64,000 nucleotides of DNA from Drosophila persimilis (GCF_003286085.1 NW_020825289.1:15004001-15068000), one strand, 5' to 3'; positions 34,019 to 45,048 are shown, counted from the stretch's first letter. Notes: generated from the sequence alone by a model not told the origin. A program made the numbers and translations.

Positions 34019-37000
34019 ATGAGTAACGAATCTTCCGTTAGCGAGACAACACCGCTCCGGCGGCCGCCCAGTCAATTGAGTGCCGATACAGAAGCTAACG
34101 TGGCCGACACCAGACAGTCGACGGTTTCGGTTGTTAACAACAATAATCATAGCAACAATAACAACCACTACAGCAACTTGGTCGAGGTGCGTCTCCAGGA
34201 GGCAGAAGAGAACCAGCAGCAGCAGCAGCAGCAACAGCAAGAGCAACGCGAAAACATGGACACAAATAAGAGAATCTTGTGCCGCGTGGGTCTGGACATT
34301 TTAATTTTACTCTGCGGTAAGCTTGTAGCAGTAGCATAATCCACCTGATCCCACATGTACACAATGTATGTATCACATTTCGACTTGATTGCCCTGAAAT
34401 TCAATGGGAACGTCTTCAAGTAAATACGGAATGTTTATTTGCTGCCGCAATGTTTATTTTTCTTTCGTTTCGTTTAGTTTTCGTGTTCTCTTGATGTGTA
34501 TGTAATTGAGCGCAAAAGCTCTCTTCGGCAAAGCAATGCTCTCCTCGCTCTTTTGAACTGCCGTCTCGTGCGGCAATTTTTGTTTTTGTTGTTCGATTTC
34601 TTTACATAATTTATAGATTAGCAGTTAAAAATGTGACTCAATATTAATGCGTATTCAACCGCATGTTTAGTAAATATCTATCTTTTTCTGTATTTAAATC
34701 ATTTGTCACGTCAAACGCAACAATTTTTATTGCTGACTTATGTTTCATTTCCCTGTTTGCACACCGCTGAAGAGCTTCACCTACCTTTTGTTTAAACAAA
34801 GCGCAAGTAAACTGTGTCAGCCAAAAGGTGGACAACCTGCAGTGGGGCTGTCTCTTGGTCCGGGGGAGGGGAGCTGGGAGCTCTGTGGCGGAAACGCTGG
34901 CGGAGGAGTTGTTGTGCATTTCACAATCAGCAGTTCTCTTCAGCTCAAACATTATCAGCATTTTGTGTTTTAAAATCTAAAAGAAAACGAATATAAAAGA
35001 CTCGATTTTGGGGCCACGAAGATGTAGACACCCTGCCCATCAATCGTTTCGGATAAATATAAGATGTAGCTTCAGAAGTTACGCCAAATCTGCTGATCAG
35101 GAATATACATACATACTCCATGGTCTAAGTATAAGAGTGGCTTGCACTCCACGATTACGGGGTATAAAAAGCAACGACAGCAATGAAAATAAGAGGCAAG
35201 AGCCAGAGCTATCAATAGCTTGCATTGTACCGCAACCGGTTTGACTGAGAGCTTACCTGAGAACACGTTCGACCGTCCGTTCGCTCTCCTGATTACCTCC
35301 AAGGCGGGGTGGTGGATGGATGATTCACCGCTTACCCAAAACAGATCTGTAGACTTTTGCAGTTGGCACTACATCACATACAAAGTCAGTCGCCATATTT
35401 GTCTAACTGATATGCAGCATACACACGAGTACGAGTTGTCGATCGTTCCAATCAGCCATAGACCTCGGCCCGAATTTATGGCCTTATTGTGTTAACCAAC
35501 CGATCGTGCCCCTGCGTGACACATGTGGCAGGTAGCAGCAAAACTTTCGCAAAGCTTGACTCATAATAAGAGCCTTTAAGAGATCCCGTGAATAAATCCA
35601 GGTCCCCAAATGAATCATCCGCATAAGTATTTTGCTCATAAAACAAAAGGAGACGGGGACAATAAAGCCTTCTCTGGGCTATCAAAATAGATTACCCAAA
35701 AAAAGTGCAAACACGAATACGAATAGATAAGCTCCAGACAACCGGGGCAATAGCGTCCATGATTTCGTTTCGTTTATAGCATTTTTTTTTTTTTTTTTTT
35801 TTGGAGTCTCGTAATCTGAAAAACTCTTGCCGTGCGCATATTGAATTAATCTATAATCGAAAATTCAATTTCCGTTATCGATTTGTTAACTTAAAAGCTA
35901 ATGGAAAACCTCCGACAAGAGTTCTTAAAATAAATTAATAGAAACCATGGAAACAGTCAACAAACAACAAACACGATACACGATACACGATACACGAAAC
36001 ACTTTGATTCGTTTTGGTTTCCAAATAAATTCCAATTAGTTTAATCTGTTACAAAATACCAAAATATCTGGCCGAAAGTATGCCGGACTGCATTTTGTGG
36101 GCCATTTGGAAATCTGGTTTTTAGTGGGTCGACGAAGATGCTTTTCTATCTTCTGTCGTCGAATGATCTTCGGGTGTAAATTGATTCTGACGCTGATAAA
36201 GTGATCCGAGACATAGGGAGAGTGTCGGTGGCACTTAGCAAAACAATCCCCAACCACAACCACAACCTCAACCTCAAGACGAACCAAACCCAAAGCGACG
36301 ACTCCCTTTGACGTTAATTGAATGCGAACGAGCGGTGGCACACACTTTTCCCGTCTCCACCACCTTTCTCCCGGGGGTTGGGGGAGTCATTAAACCCATA
36401 AAATATACAGAAATCCATTTTGGGGGTCGTCTATGCCTCTCAGCCGCTTCAATAATTTATTGAGCGTGATTGTGTGGTTCGGTGGGGAAAATTCCTTCAT
36501 TTCATTTGACCAAAAACTAAGTAGAAAGAATAATATTTATGCAAGGCATTTTGGGCTGCATTTTAGGCATGAGGCAATTGTTGTTTCATTGTTGGTGTTT
36601 ACCTTCCATGCAACAACAAACAGACACGCACGGATACAGATACAGATGCAGATGCAGGGCAACAATAGATGCACCACAGCACCGATTTAGAGATACAAAA
36701 ATATCGGATGATGTTGATTTTTCATTGGTTTTTTCGCTACAGTTTTCTTGGACAGAAAAGTAATGAACATTTAATTGCCAGCAAGCCCATGGCCGACCCA
36801 TGACTCATGGCCTGTCAGAGAAGGGCACTGTCTTCTGTACCTGTGCAGCGGGTGCAGCGGGGGTGCGGGTGTATGGATGTGCCCTGGGAAAACGAGTGTT
36901 CCTGGTAATTCCAAAAAACTGCATTGATAGCCAACGGTGTGGCAGTCATGCGGGAAATCGTCTGCAGAACCCAAATCAATATTTCTCATACCTGTCGTCT

Positions 37001-40000
37001 GTCGGCCTGGGTTCGGGGCTCTGGCTTCTTGATCGATCAGAAGTTATTGTTTCTGCTGAAGGAATAATCATATTTCTTGGAGCTTCTTTCATTGTCCTTT
37101 ACCCGCCCAATCGAATCAATTAAGGCGGGTAGGGCATGATTCTGAGGTCTGTTGTCCGTCATCTTGAAGCCAATCCGCTGGCCCAGAGTATGCTGTTAGT
37201 TTGTCTTCTTTTTTTGCATTAATTGTCTTTAATTTGACTTCCGTCATGTCTAATTAGTCCGACGACTGTGGCAAGTGCAAGTCAGACGCTTTAATTAGAC
37301 ATTTGTCCCCGCTATTGGGGGTCAGATTTGGAGTGGAAAGTGAAAATCGGAGTGGGCGGAGAAGGAGCCACATGCTCAGTCTGATAAGACTCTCGTCAGT
37401 GGGTAAACATTTGGCAACTTGAAAGCAAAGTGTGCGGCAAAGCAGCATCTTAAAGATACACAAATGGGGGGCGGCGTACGACGGTGGCTCCTTACATGAA
37501 GATGGATGCCGCCATGGGATGGGATGGGAAAGGGGTGGTGCGGCGGGGTTCTAAGCAGGCGGCAAAATGATCTTTTGGTGAAGATTATCCCAAATCTGGA
37601 TGGGGCTGAGTGGGGCTCAGCTCTACCTCTTTGTTTAACAAACAATTTGTTTATGCCTTGCTCTTATATGTGCTTATATATTTGTTGCTATTGTTGGTTC
37701 AATTAGACGGTAAATGTTGTGTGTTGTGTGCTGTGTGCTTTGGCTGTGGCGGCGTCTTTATTATTGAAATGAACTTGACACCAAATGGACAGCAGCGTAC
37801 CGTTTGTTTGCTATCAAAATGCGGCCTAGGTGAGTTACAATTCGGTTGAATGCAACACACGGGACGCCTCGCATGGTTTCCACTCCACGAATTAAATTAA
37901 GCATTTCCGCTGGAGGTGGAAGAGTCACCACCAGCAGGGGAATGAACATGACTGGAAAGGGAGCAGAGTGGGCCCCCCCTATAATCATTTTTAAACGTTT
38001 TATGTCACCCTCATAAAAAATGAAGAACGAGAGAAAAAGCATCAACCAAACTATTCTCTAGAGTTTTTCTCTTCCATTTCACACAATTTTCCATAGTTTT
38101 ACCCCATTTCTCCTTTTTGAAGAATGGTTTTATCAACGGTGCACTGGTTAATCCAGATTATGGAGATGTATCTGGGAAATATCGGCCAGACACTTTCGTT
38201 TTCTATGCCGCAAAAGTCATAAAAACATTTTAGTGCTACCGGGTGGCAAGAGCACAGGATTACAGACAGCGAAAGAGATAGGGAGAGAGCATTCCCTCTG
38301 GCCAACAATGGGCCACTTGCTGTGTGTAATATGACGCTAATCTCTGCAATAATCCATCCGTATATTGTAATATTCCCAGCAGCAGAAGCAACAGCAACAG
38401 AACCATCCCAGAGATCGTTAAATATCTTCAGACAATGCGCCTGATCTAGATTTAGGGACCTGATGATGCAGCTGCAGGCTGAAGAATGGGAAGAAAGACT
38501 GCGACAGGGACAGGGACAGGGGGTCATTGTGTCACCCACCTTTGTTGCCTCTTCGATTGGGTTCGGTTCGGGGGTTTTGGACCACAAAGATCGGCATGGC
38601 GAAAAGAGAAGAAACCAATTAAAAAAAAAAAGAGAGAGGGGACAAGTTGTCGTCTGCCTCAAGTGCTGGTGGCCAAAGCGTCGCCAACTCTGCACTCGAG
38701 ATGTCTCCCGACTGCAATTGCAACTGCAACTGCAGTCCATTCCTCCTGGCACTCCATGCCACTCTATGGTTCTGTTTCTCTGCCTAATGAGCACTCGGCG
38801 GGACCAAGAACTTTCTCATTTTCCATGCCTCAGTGACTTATGCCAGGGAGGATGAAGCAGAGCAGACCCGAGCAGAGCATTGCTCGTGGCAGGTAGCATG
38901 TTGCATGCATCATTAAGAGCTGGAACTAGAGCAACCACAACTACAGCTCCTAATGCAATTTTAATGTAGCTCTCCACCCAAAACGTAAAACAAACATAGA
39001 GCAGGGACTCCACTGAGCTGAACGTCTAATCAATCCATCAATCGGGCCCCTCCATCTCCATCTCCGTTGGCCATTTGTCAGCTTGCACGACTCACAATTT
39101 GTATGCCCCGTTGATGAGTTATTATTAATGGCAACGAATTTTTAATTGGACAACCGAAGAACCCCAAACATAACTCCTCCCTTTCAATAGTTTATGATCC
39201 ACATTAAAACCCCACGCACGTTCGGGCTGTCAATCGAGGAGGGGACTCTTCGTTATCAATAGCTTAGGACATATCAGCCATAAGGCAGCTGTCAGCAGGG
39301 CCCCCCGCCATAGATATGTGACACCCGACGATGACCTACTAAATATTGATAAATTGATAAATATTCTCTACTACTATATTTTTCTTACGCTTTCAGTTGG
39401 CTTTCCCATTCTATTGTTTTTCCTGCTGGGAGATCCCTACAAGCGAGGTTTCTTCTGCGACGATGAATCGCTCAAGCACCCGTTCCACGACTCCACAGTG
39501 CGAAACTGGATGTTGTACTTCATTGGAGTGGTGATACCCGTTGGTGTGGTAAGTCGAGGAAACCCAATTGTGGGGGGAGTGAGAGTTAGAGTGGGAGTTG
39601 GATGGAGTGGAAATTGTGTCAAGCAGCTATCAGAGATACTTGAGCGAATATTGCGCCATCATTTCAAGTTCAGTTGTCAGCAGTGGAATGGATCTGATGC
39701 AAGAACCCCGCGCCATCTGGATAGATGGATAGACGGGCGTCTGTTTACTGTCCACATGTCAGCAATTAAAACTAGAGCAACATGTGTCTGGCCCTAATGC
39801 GACTAGATACGGGTCACAGCCCATTCCATGCCAGACGCCATAAATATTTGCATGCGCGCATTTTAATGATTTCCAGAAAACCAAAAAAACAAAGAAAGGG
39901 TTTTACGAGGTGTTAACAGGAAACTCTGACAACTGAAAGACCCTCACTCCCACTCCCATTCCCACTCCCATCTTGTTTCTCAATAGTTTCTCACTACCAT

Positions 40001-42290
40001 CAATCTTTCTCTTTCTCTGTATCTAGATCCTCACGGTTGAGGTACTGATATCGCGGTGCAAGGCGAAGCGGGACAATGGCAATGCCACCAGTCGGCGGTA
40101 TGTCTTCATGAAGTACGAGCTGCCCGACTGGCTGATCGAGTGCTACAAGAAGGTCGGCATCTACGGCTTTGGGGCCGCCGTCAGTCAGCTAACGACGGAC
40201 ATAGCCAAGTACTCCATCGGTCGACTGCGTCCACACTTCATTGCGGTAAGTCGCGTTCTTTCTGGAATTGGAATGGGTTAGCAATTGGTTAGCAATTTTG
40301 ACATTGCCAATTAATTTTAATCTGCCACATGTGCGACACTCTGACGGGGGGACAACGAAGACAGATTCAATCTCGAGTGCTGGGGACAAAGTCAAAAAGA
40401 CTCTAAAGATGTGGCGGGGGCAAGGGTTATTAATAGACTGGTCCAAAAGGGGAGTGACTGCAGTTGGTGTGACAAAACTCCAAATGGAATACATACTCTA
40501 TCAAAGGAGCAGTTCGAAAACGTTAAAAAGGAAAGAGAGATATCTTGAGGGATCTTCGAGTGCAACTCCAAATGAAATACCCTCTCGAAAGCTGAGAGTA
40601 TCTTCAGGGTATTTCCAATTCAACTTCAACTCCAATTCAATATTGAATCTGCCATTCCCAGTGGTTTTGTTTATTTATGATATTTTGACTGCTTGTCAGG
40701 CTATTTCATAAACATTTCTCTTGCGGCAAGTGGCTTGTTAGCTTATCGTTGGGATCGTTTTGGGGGGATCGGATCGAGGGTGCTCTGGTCGGGCTTGGTC
40801 TGGTCCCCCCTTCTAAGAGGAGTCGCACAGAGCCGCCCTATTGTTTAGTGAAGTGCGGCAACAGTTGAGCAGCAAAATGCAATGCAGATGCAGCTGTTGG
40901 CTCATTTCCATCTCTAATTTGCAGCACATGTGGCAGAGATCCATCCGCAGGGGAAGTCTCTCACAAAGACAAATACTCCACCCATAAGCAGCTTAAGTCG
41001 GTGTCAAACTCGTACTCATTTCCGTTGCGATTCGATTACAGGTGTGCCAGCCCATCCTCGCAGACGGTACCACATGCAACGATGCCCAGAATGCCGGCAA
41101 ATACATCCAGGAGTTTACTTGCCAGGGACTCGGCTCGTCGGCGCGCATGCTCAAAGAGATGCGCCTCTCGTTCCCCAGCGGACACTCCAGCTTTACCTTC
41201 TTTGCCATGGTCTACATGGCGGTAAGTTGTCTTTCTTCTTGGCTTTGTCCTCTAGGCCTCATCCTCTTCTCTCCTTTCCACTTGCAGCTGTATCTGCAGG
41301 CACGCATGACCTGGCACGGCTCCAAGCTGCTGCGTCACCTTCTCCAGTTTGTGTTCATCATGATTGCATGGTATACGGCTCTGAGCCGCGTCTCGGACTA
41401 CAAGCATCACTGGTCCGATGTGCTGGCCGGAGCCCTGATTGGCTCCACGTGTGCCTTAGTTGTGGTAAGTAAATGATATTCTTGTGTCCCTTCCCCCACC
41501 ACCTCAAAAACCCACGGCATGATCCCAGTGAGGGTGATAGTTCACCTCGTTCTTTGGGTAGATTCATTGATGCATCACTTCCATCATCTTTTTAGAGCTA
41601 CTGTTTGCCCAAGAATTGGTTCGATTGGCATACAGTGTGGCCCTCCAAGGGCAAGGAACAGTAAGACAGAGAGACATCCTACCACTTGCTCGGACATTGT
41701 AACGAAGAATTGCAATTAAACCATCACAAATCCAGCATACCCCCGACTATTCATTATCCTCTGGTGGTGGCTATTGGCACTTTAATTGGTGAACGGGAAA
41801 CATTTTCCAAATTGGCATAACTCAACACCTTCCCGGGGTCATGCGATTGCGTGTGGTTCTGCTGGCAATCAATCCAATCGATGGCACGAAACCGCTTTCG
41901 GGTTGACTTTTAATATCCCATCCAATGCAAGCACCAGCTGTGGCATGCAGCTGTCCGGCTGTAATTTCACGCTTCATCAGAGGGGGGGATAAATCGAGCT
42001 ATGGAGGGAAAAGCGCCCACATTCCATAACGATTCAATTAAACAGATAAGAAGGAAGGAAGCAAAGGCTTTAGAATCATCGCATACTTTTAGGAGCATTT
42101 ATTTATTAGAAATTCCGTTATTGCAACATGAAGTTTATTTAATTTCCTTTACTTGCAGGCCAACTACGTCTCGGACCTGTTCCAGACGTCCAGCACGAAG
42201 CCTTACCTGCCTCGGACCGCCCAAGATATGGGTGCCACGACAATAACAACGCAGTCGCCGCCGCTGGGGATCACCGTGACGACGAATTAA
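34019..42290 (+). CDS. wun: Wunen, integral membrane lipid phosphate phosphatase
   Basis: Exons: 34019-34316, 39397-39548, 40027-40245, 41042-41221, 41288-41464, 42159-42290. The joined frame is 385 residues; fly Wun is about 379. Wun is a six-pass membrane phosphatase of the PAP2/LPP family. It removes phosphate from lipid phosphates outside the cell and repels primordial germ cells. The N-terminal 95 residues are disordered (Asn-rich, then a Gln tract at 34212-34238). Catalytic motifs are intact: KYSIGRLRP (K211, R218, P219), PSGH (268-271) and [12 protein letters not shown] (S316, R317, H323, D327). The tail runs from [12 protein letters not shown] to a terminal ITVTTN. Intron 1 is 5.1 kb. 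Exons 2, 4 and 5 are 152, 180 and 177 nt, exactly as in wun2. A poly(A) signal lies at 42730-42735. An in-phase alternative last exon at 41596-41664 is listed separately. Confidence 0.96.
34212..34238 (+). repeat. CAG/CAA tract coding a Gln run in wun
   Basis: Nine glutamine codons (CAG, one CAA) in the disordered N-terminus of Wun. Confidence 0.9.
34317..39396 (+). other. wun intron 1 (5.1 kb)
   Basis: GTAAGC donor, TTTCAG acceptor. Contains a 21-nt poly(T) run (35782-35802) and two CAGGTAG heptamers (about 35529 and 38889), the Zelda-type early activator site. That count is near chance for this length. No coding exon is seen. Confidence 0.75.
35782..35802. repeat. Poly(T) run
   Basis: Twenty-one consecutive T in wun intron 1; could be the tail of an old retroposed insertion on the minus strand, though no element is seen beside it. 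Confidence 0.85.
40246..41041 (+). other. wun intron 3 (0.8 kb)
   Basis: GTAAGT donor and ACAG acceptor. Nothing coding or repetitive stands out. Confidence 0.85.
41596..41664 (+). CDS. wun: Possible alternative terminal coding exon of wun
   Basis: After a TTTTTAG acceptor a phase-0 frame of 22 codons and TAA follows: [20 protein letters not shown] then EQ. It would follow exon 5 (ending at 41464) in place of the exon at 42159. The protein would then be 364 residues with a Trp-rich short tail instead of the ITVTTN tail. An ATTAAA signal at 41715-41720 could end the transcript. The frame looks coding and phase matches, but a 22-codon frame can occur by chance, and I know of no confirmed fly isoform. 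Confidence 0.45.
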   Translation, partial: SYCLPKNWFDWHTVWPSKGKEQ

Positions 42291-42729
42291 CCCCCAGTGG
42301 AGGTCCACAACTACCACAAATTCCATATGCTGTAGCTGAAACAGGGATCTGATTTCGCGCATGCTTTTTAGAAAGATGACGAAGCCAAGCTTTCGTGTTT
42401 TAATTTATTCTTGAGTTTGCATTTTATGTAGTACCGTGAGAGTTACGTTGCAAGTGCACTTAAATGTCTTCCCCGGAAGGTTGATTTTAATCTTAAGTTA
42501 GCGCAATGGAAAGATATCTTTGTGATGATATTTATTGTATTATTCGCTAAGGAATTTTAATACAAATTAGTCTTAAATACGACATAAACTAATTTCACAA
42601 ACAAGTGACCTTCTGTGGAGCAGCACAAAAGAGTGACTCAAAATGCGAAAAGTATTACTTTAAATTAGGACTAAGAATTCAATGCATAAAGTATTTTATT
42701 TATTTGTAAGATGACCATGAAAAAAAAAC

Positions 42730-42735
42730 AATAAA
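42730..42735 (+). terminator. wun distal poly(A) signal
   Basis: AATAAA 440 bp after the wun stop, in a run of A. Confidence 0.6.
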
Positions 42736-42923
42736 TTAGACTATTACTTGAAACTTTTTAAATATCTAATTGCGGGCAGCTGCGAACGTTTTCCAGCACT
42801 AATTTGTAATGTGGCAGCAGTCGATAGTATCGAAAGCCAAACAGTTTTCTTCGAATCGGTTTTTGGATCTCGTTTTCGAGACACAATCCAATAAAACGGA
42901 GTCTTTACAATTATTCGGTCATG

Positions 42924-43080
42924 TAGAAAATTGATTCATCAATTGGATAAAATTATGGGTTTAGCTCTGAGGGTTCTAGCTAGCTAGTAATATCAAATGG
43001 AATATCAACATCGAGGAATTTGATTGATGCTCATGGACAGAGAATGATTAACCCATTGTCGACTACTGGGTATTCAAATA
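42924..43080 (+). repeat. Promoter-linked dispersed repeat, copy B
   Basis: Starts TAGAAAATTGATTCAT and contains GGATAAAATTATG, TAGCTAGCTAGTAATATCAA, then GGAATATCAACATCGAGGAA. Copy C (44756) shares the first two blocks and GGAATATaaAaATCGAGaAA. Copy A (minus, 19665) shares the TAGTAATATCAA core and the flanking GTCGAC-TGG-TATT block. It lies 430 bp upstream of the OST4 start, in the same orientation. Confidence 0.65.
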
Positions 43081-43509
43081 CTCCCAACGAAATAATAAAT
43101 ATTGCTGAATTTTACAGTTTATTGAAAGATTTAATTTAATATTTGTCATTTAATAGGAAGGATAGGATGGATCTACAAGAAGAATTTACAAACAGTTTTA
43201 TTTGTAGTTGTTCAAGTTTATTAGAGGGGGTTACGTGGGCTAAGTGTGTTTTTCATCGTCCGATAAATCCAATACAAAACCCGGCCTCTTCGCTCGTTTT
43301 TCGCCGACAAAAAGGTAAAAACTAACTTAAATAAACCAAATTTCTTGTATTAACTAGTGAATAGTGATAGCCACGACCCCTTGCAACATATTTACCAAAA
43401 GACTTTCTCGTGAATTTATCAAATTAGATGTTTCCGCATCCATGACGTGTCACTGTTGATAGGCGTTCTCATCAATTTTCGTGTTTACAACATTTCTTTC
43501 AGAATCAAA

Positions 43510-43699
43510 ATGATTACCGACGTGCAATTGGCGATTTTCTCCAACGTTCTGGGAGTGTTTCTGTTTCTCCTGGTGGTGGCTTATCACTACATCAACGCCA
43601 ACACGGGAAAGTAAGTGTTAATTAAAGGAAATCAAAGAACATGCCGGCATCAACAATAAATTCAATTTTATTTTCAGGTCTAGCCCAAAGGCGAAATGA
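43510..43699 (+). CDS. OST4: OST4, small subunit of oligosaccharyltransferase
   Basis: Exons 43510-43610 and 43678-43699 encode 40 residues, in the 35-40 residue range of the family. OST4 is a single-pass ER membrane microprotein that stabilises the STT3-containing complex for N-glycosylation. The start [20 protein letters not shown] is typical. Residues about 5-28 form the one membrane helix, followed by [10 protein letters not shown] and a lysine-containing tail. The ATG sits in a good AAAATG context. The poly(A) signal at 43759-43764 ends 14 bp before the stop codon of the convergent zinc-finger gene, so the two 3' ends nearly touch or overlap. Confidence 0.96.
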
Positions 43700-43758
43700 T
43701 CGATCATGTTCACGGAAATTACCTATACTTTTATCTTATAATGCTGCTTCATTCGCAA

Positions 43759-43764
43759 AATAAA
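43759..43764 (+). terminator. OST4 poly(A) signal
   Basis: AATAAA 60 bp after the OST4 stop. Confidence 0.75.
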
Positions 43765-43777
43765 TAGTTATGTAAAT

Positions 43778-44461
43778 CTAATCCAGGATGTCGTCGATGG
43801 CGTCCTTCATGTCCTGCACGTCCTCCAGGGTGTCGCCGGACTGCCTCTCCTTTCGCGTGTTGAACGTACGCATCGTGTGGTGGCCGAAACAGAAGGCTTT
43901 GATGTATGGCACAGTCTTTCGCGCTTCCGGCACCTCGTCCACCTCCATGGAGGCGTCGCTCTTCTTGCCACTGCCACTGCCCTTGGGCTTGGTCTTGCCG
44001 TGGTCCTGGTCGAATCGATAGTTGGCCGGAAACTTGTGCGTCGTGATGCAGTGGTCCTTGCGCTGTCGCGGCGTGTGGAATTTGGTGCCGCACTCCTCCA
44101 GGTAGCAGGCGAACATGGGCTTATCGCCGCGTTCCACGCTGGCAGCAAAGTAGAAATCGTGCTGCTCGGTGATGTGGAGATCCAACAGGTGGGCGGTAGG
44201 CAGTGTCCGTCGGCACTCGGCACATAGATAGGATTGTGTGCTGTTTATGTAGTTGTTGTTGTTGCTGCTGCTGTTGCCAGTAGCTTCCTTTGCGTCGATA
44301 ATGTCATCCGCGTCAACGAGAACTCCCAGCTTCTTGAATGGCGGTAGAACAGGTGAAGGTGGCACCGCCGGCTTCATAAATCCCGCAGCAGGCAGTTCAC
44401 TGAGCATTTGCAGGATTTGTTCGCTTGTGAAAAAAGAAGACGATGCTGCTTCCGAATCCAT
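43778..44461 (-). CDS. C2H2 zinc-finger protein, ZNF511 family
   Basis: Single exon, 227 residues. Two C2H2 fingers are seen. The first is CAEC followed by RRTLPTAHLLDL and HITEQH (C-x2-C-x12-H-x4-H). The second starts CYLEEC and ends HCITTH (C-x4-C-x12-H-x4-H). Between the fingers and after the second is the family pattern FPANYRFD, and near the C-terminus an aromatic block ending FCFGHHTMRTF. This arrangement is that of ZNF511, a poorly characterised nuclear protein. I start at MDSEAASSSF (44461). An in-frame ATG at 44509 would add 16 residues but falls inside a duplicated segment. It converges on OST4 and diverges from Non1 across 587 bp. Confidence 0.88.
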   Translation of the reverse strand: MDSEAASSSFFTSEQILQMLSELPAAGFMKPAVPPSPVLPPFKKLGVLVDADDIIDAKEATGNSSSNNNNYINSTQSYLCAECRRTLPTAHLLDLHITEQHDFYFAASVERGDKPMFACYLEECGTKFHTPRQRKDHCITTHKFPANYRFDQDHGKTKPKGSGSGKKSDASMEVDEVPEARKTVPYIKAFCFGHHTMRTFNTRKERQSGDTLEDVQDMKDAIDDILD

Positions 44462-44470
44462 TTTGTTTGT

Positions 44471-44521
44471 GTTTTGAATTTGGCAATGCATGTTTCCACT
44501 GACATGCATTTCGGACTTTTT
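44471..44521. repeat. 51-bp duplication, unit 1
   Basis: Starts GTTTTGAATTTGGCAATGCA and ends TTTCGGAC then T. It differs from unit 2 at about two positions. It contains the inverted repeat AATGCATG-N10-CATGCATT. Confidence 0.9.
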
Positions 44522-44614
44522 TTTCTTTTTTTTTTTTTTGGTTGCAACTATACATTTTTTTAAATGATTTATTTATGATCAGAAGTATAGAAAATATATA
44601 TTTTTAATATTAAT

Positions 44615-44665
44615 GTTTTGAATTTGACAATGCATGTTTCCACTGACATGCATTTCGGATTTTTT
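44615..44665. repeat. 51-bp duplication, unit 2
   Basis: Same sequence as unit 1, offset 144 bp, followed by its own T-rich tail. Confidence 0.9.
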
Positions 44666-44755
44666 TTTGTTCTGCTTTTTTGTTTGACCATTTTCGCGAA
44701 AACCTCTTTTTACGCCACTGCAATATAAGCAAATGCTTAAAATAAACGCTTGAAT

Positions 44756-44880
44756 TAGAAAATAGATTCACTAATCGGATAAAATTATGTGGGCATGGCT
44801 AAATGCTCTATATAGTTAGTAATATTCCACGGAATATAAAAATCGAGAAATATGTATGATGAAACTTGAATTCGTTAGTA
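44756..44880 (+). repeat. Promoter-linked dispersed repeat, copy C
   Basis: Starts TAGAAAATAGATTCA, then GGATAAAATTATG, AGTTAGTAATAT, CGGAATATAAAAATCGAG. Collinear with copy B. It ends at the motif-6 boxes of the Non1 promoter, in the same orientation as Non1. Confidence 0.65.
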
Positions 44881-45048
44881 TATATACGGTATATTTAGGT
44901 ATATTTCTGAGGTTCGGTCGGTATCTTTTAACGATAAATCCACGGTCACTCTTTCTCTCATCAACTGCAGGCACCGCGTGGTGTTTTTGCTTGAGATTCG
45001 CGTTTATTTTCCTTTTTTACGCGTGGAAAATAAATAAAACCATACAAA

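Larger units (their letters stand above)
42291..43509. other. wun 3' UTR and OST4 upstream region
   Basis: The wun 3' UTR runs to AATAAA at 42730-42735. After that comes copy B of the promoter-linked repeat (42924-43080), then AT-rich DNA that must contain the OST4 promoter and 5' UTR. No further coding exon is seen. Confidence 0.65.
44462..45048. promoter_or_regulatory. Divergent ZNF511 / Non1 promoter region
   Basis: Contains a 51-bp direct duplication (44471 and 44615), copy C of the promoter-linked repeat (44756-44880) and, on the plus strand at 44884-44931, three motif-6-like boxes (ACGGTATATTT, AGGTATATTT, CGGTATCTTTT). CGGTCACTCT (44943) is one base from the Drosophila motif 1/M1BP consensus. 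A pyrimidine initiator CTCTTTCT at about 44949-44956 could be the Non1 start site. The 5' UTR runs to the ATG at 45049. Confidence 0.55.

Noticed and set aside
38463..38855. Plus-strand 130-codon frame inside wun intron 1
   Set aside because: Repeat-driven (GGGACA, poly(A)) and antisense to other equally open frames; no family resemblance.
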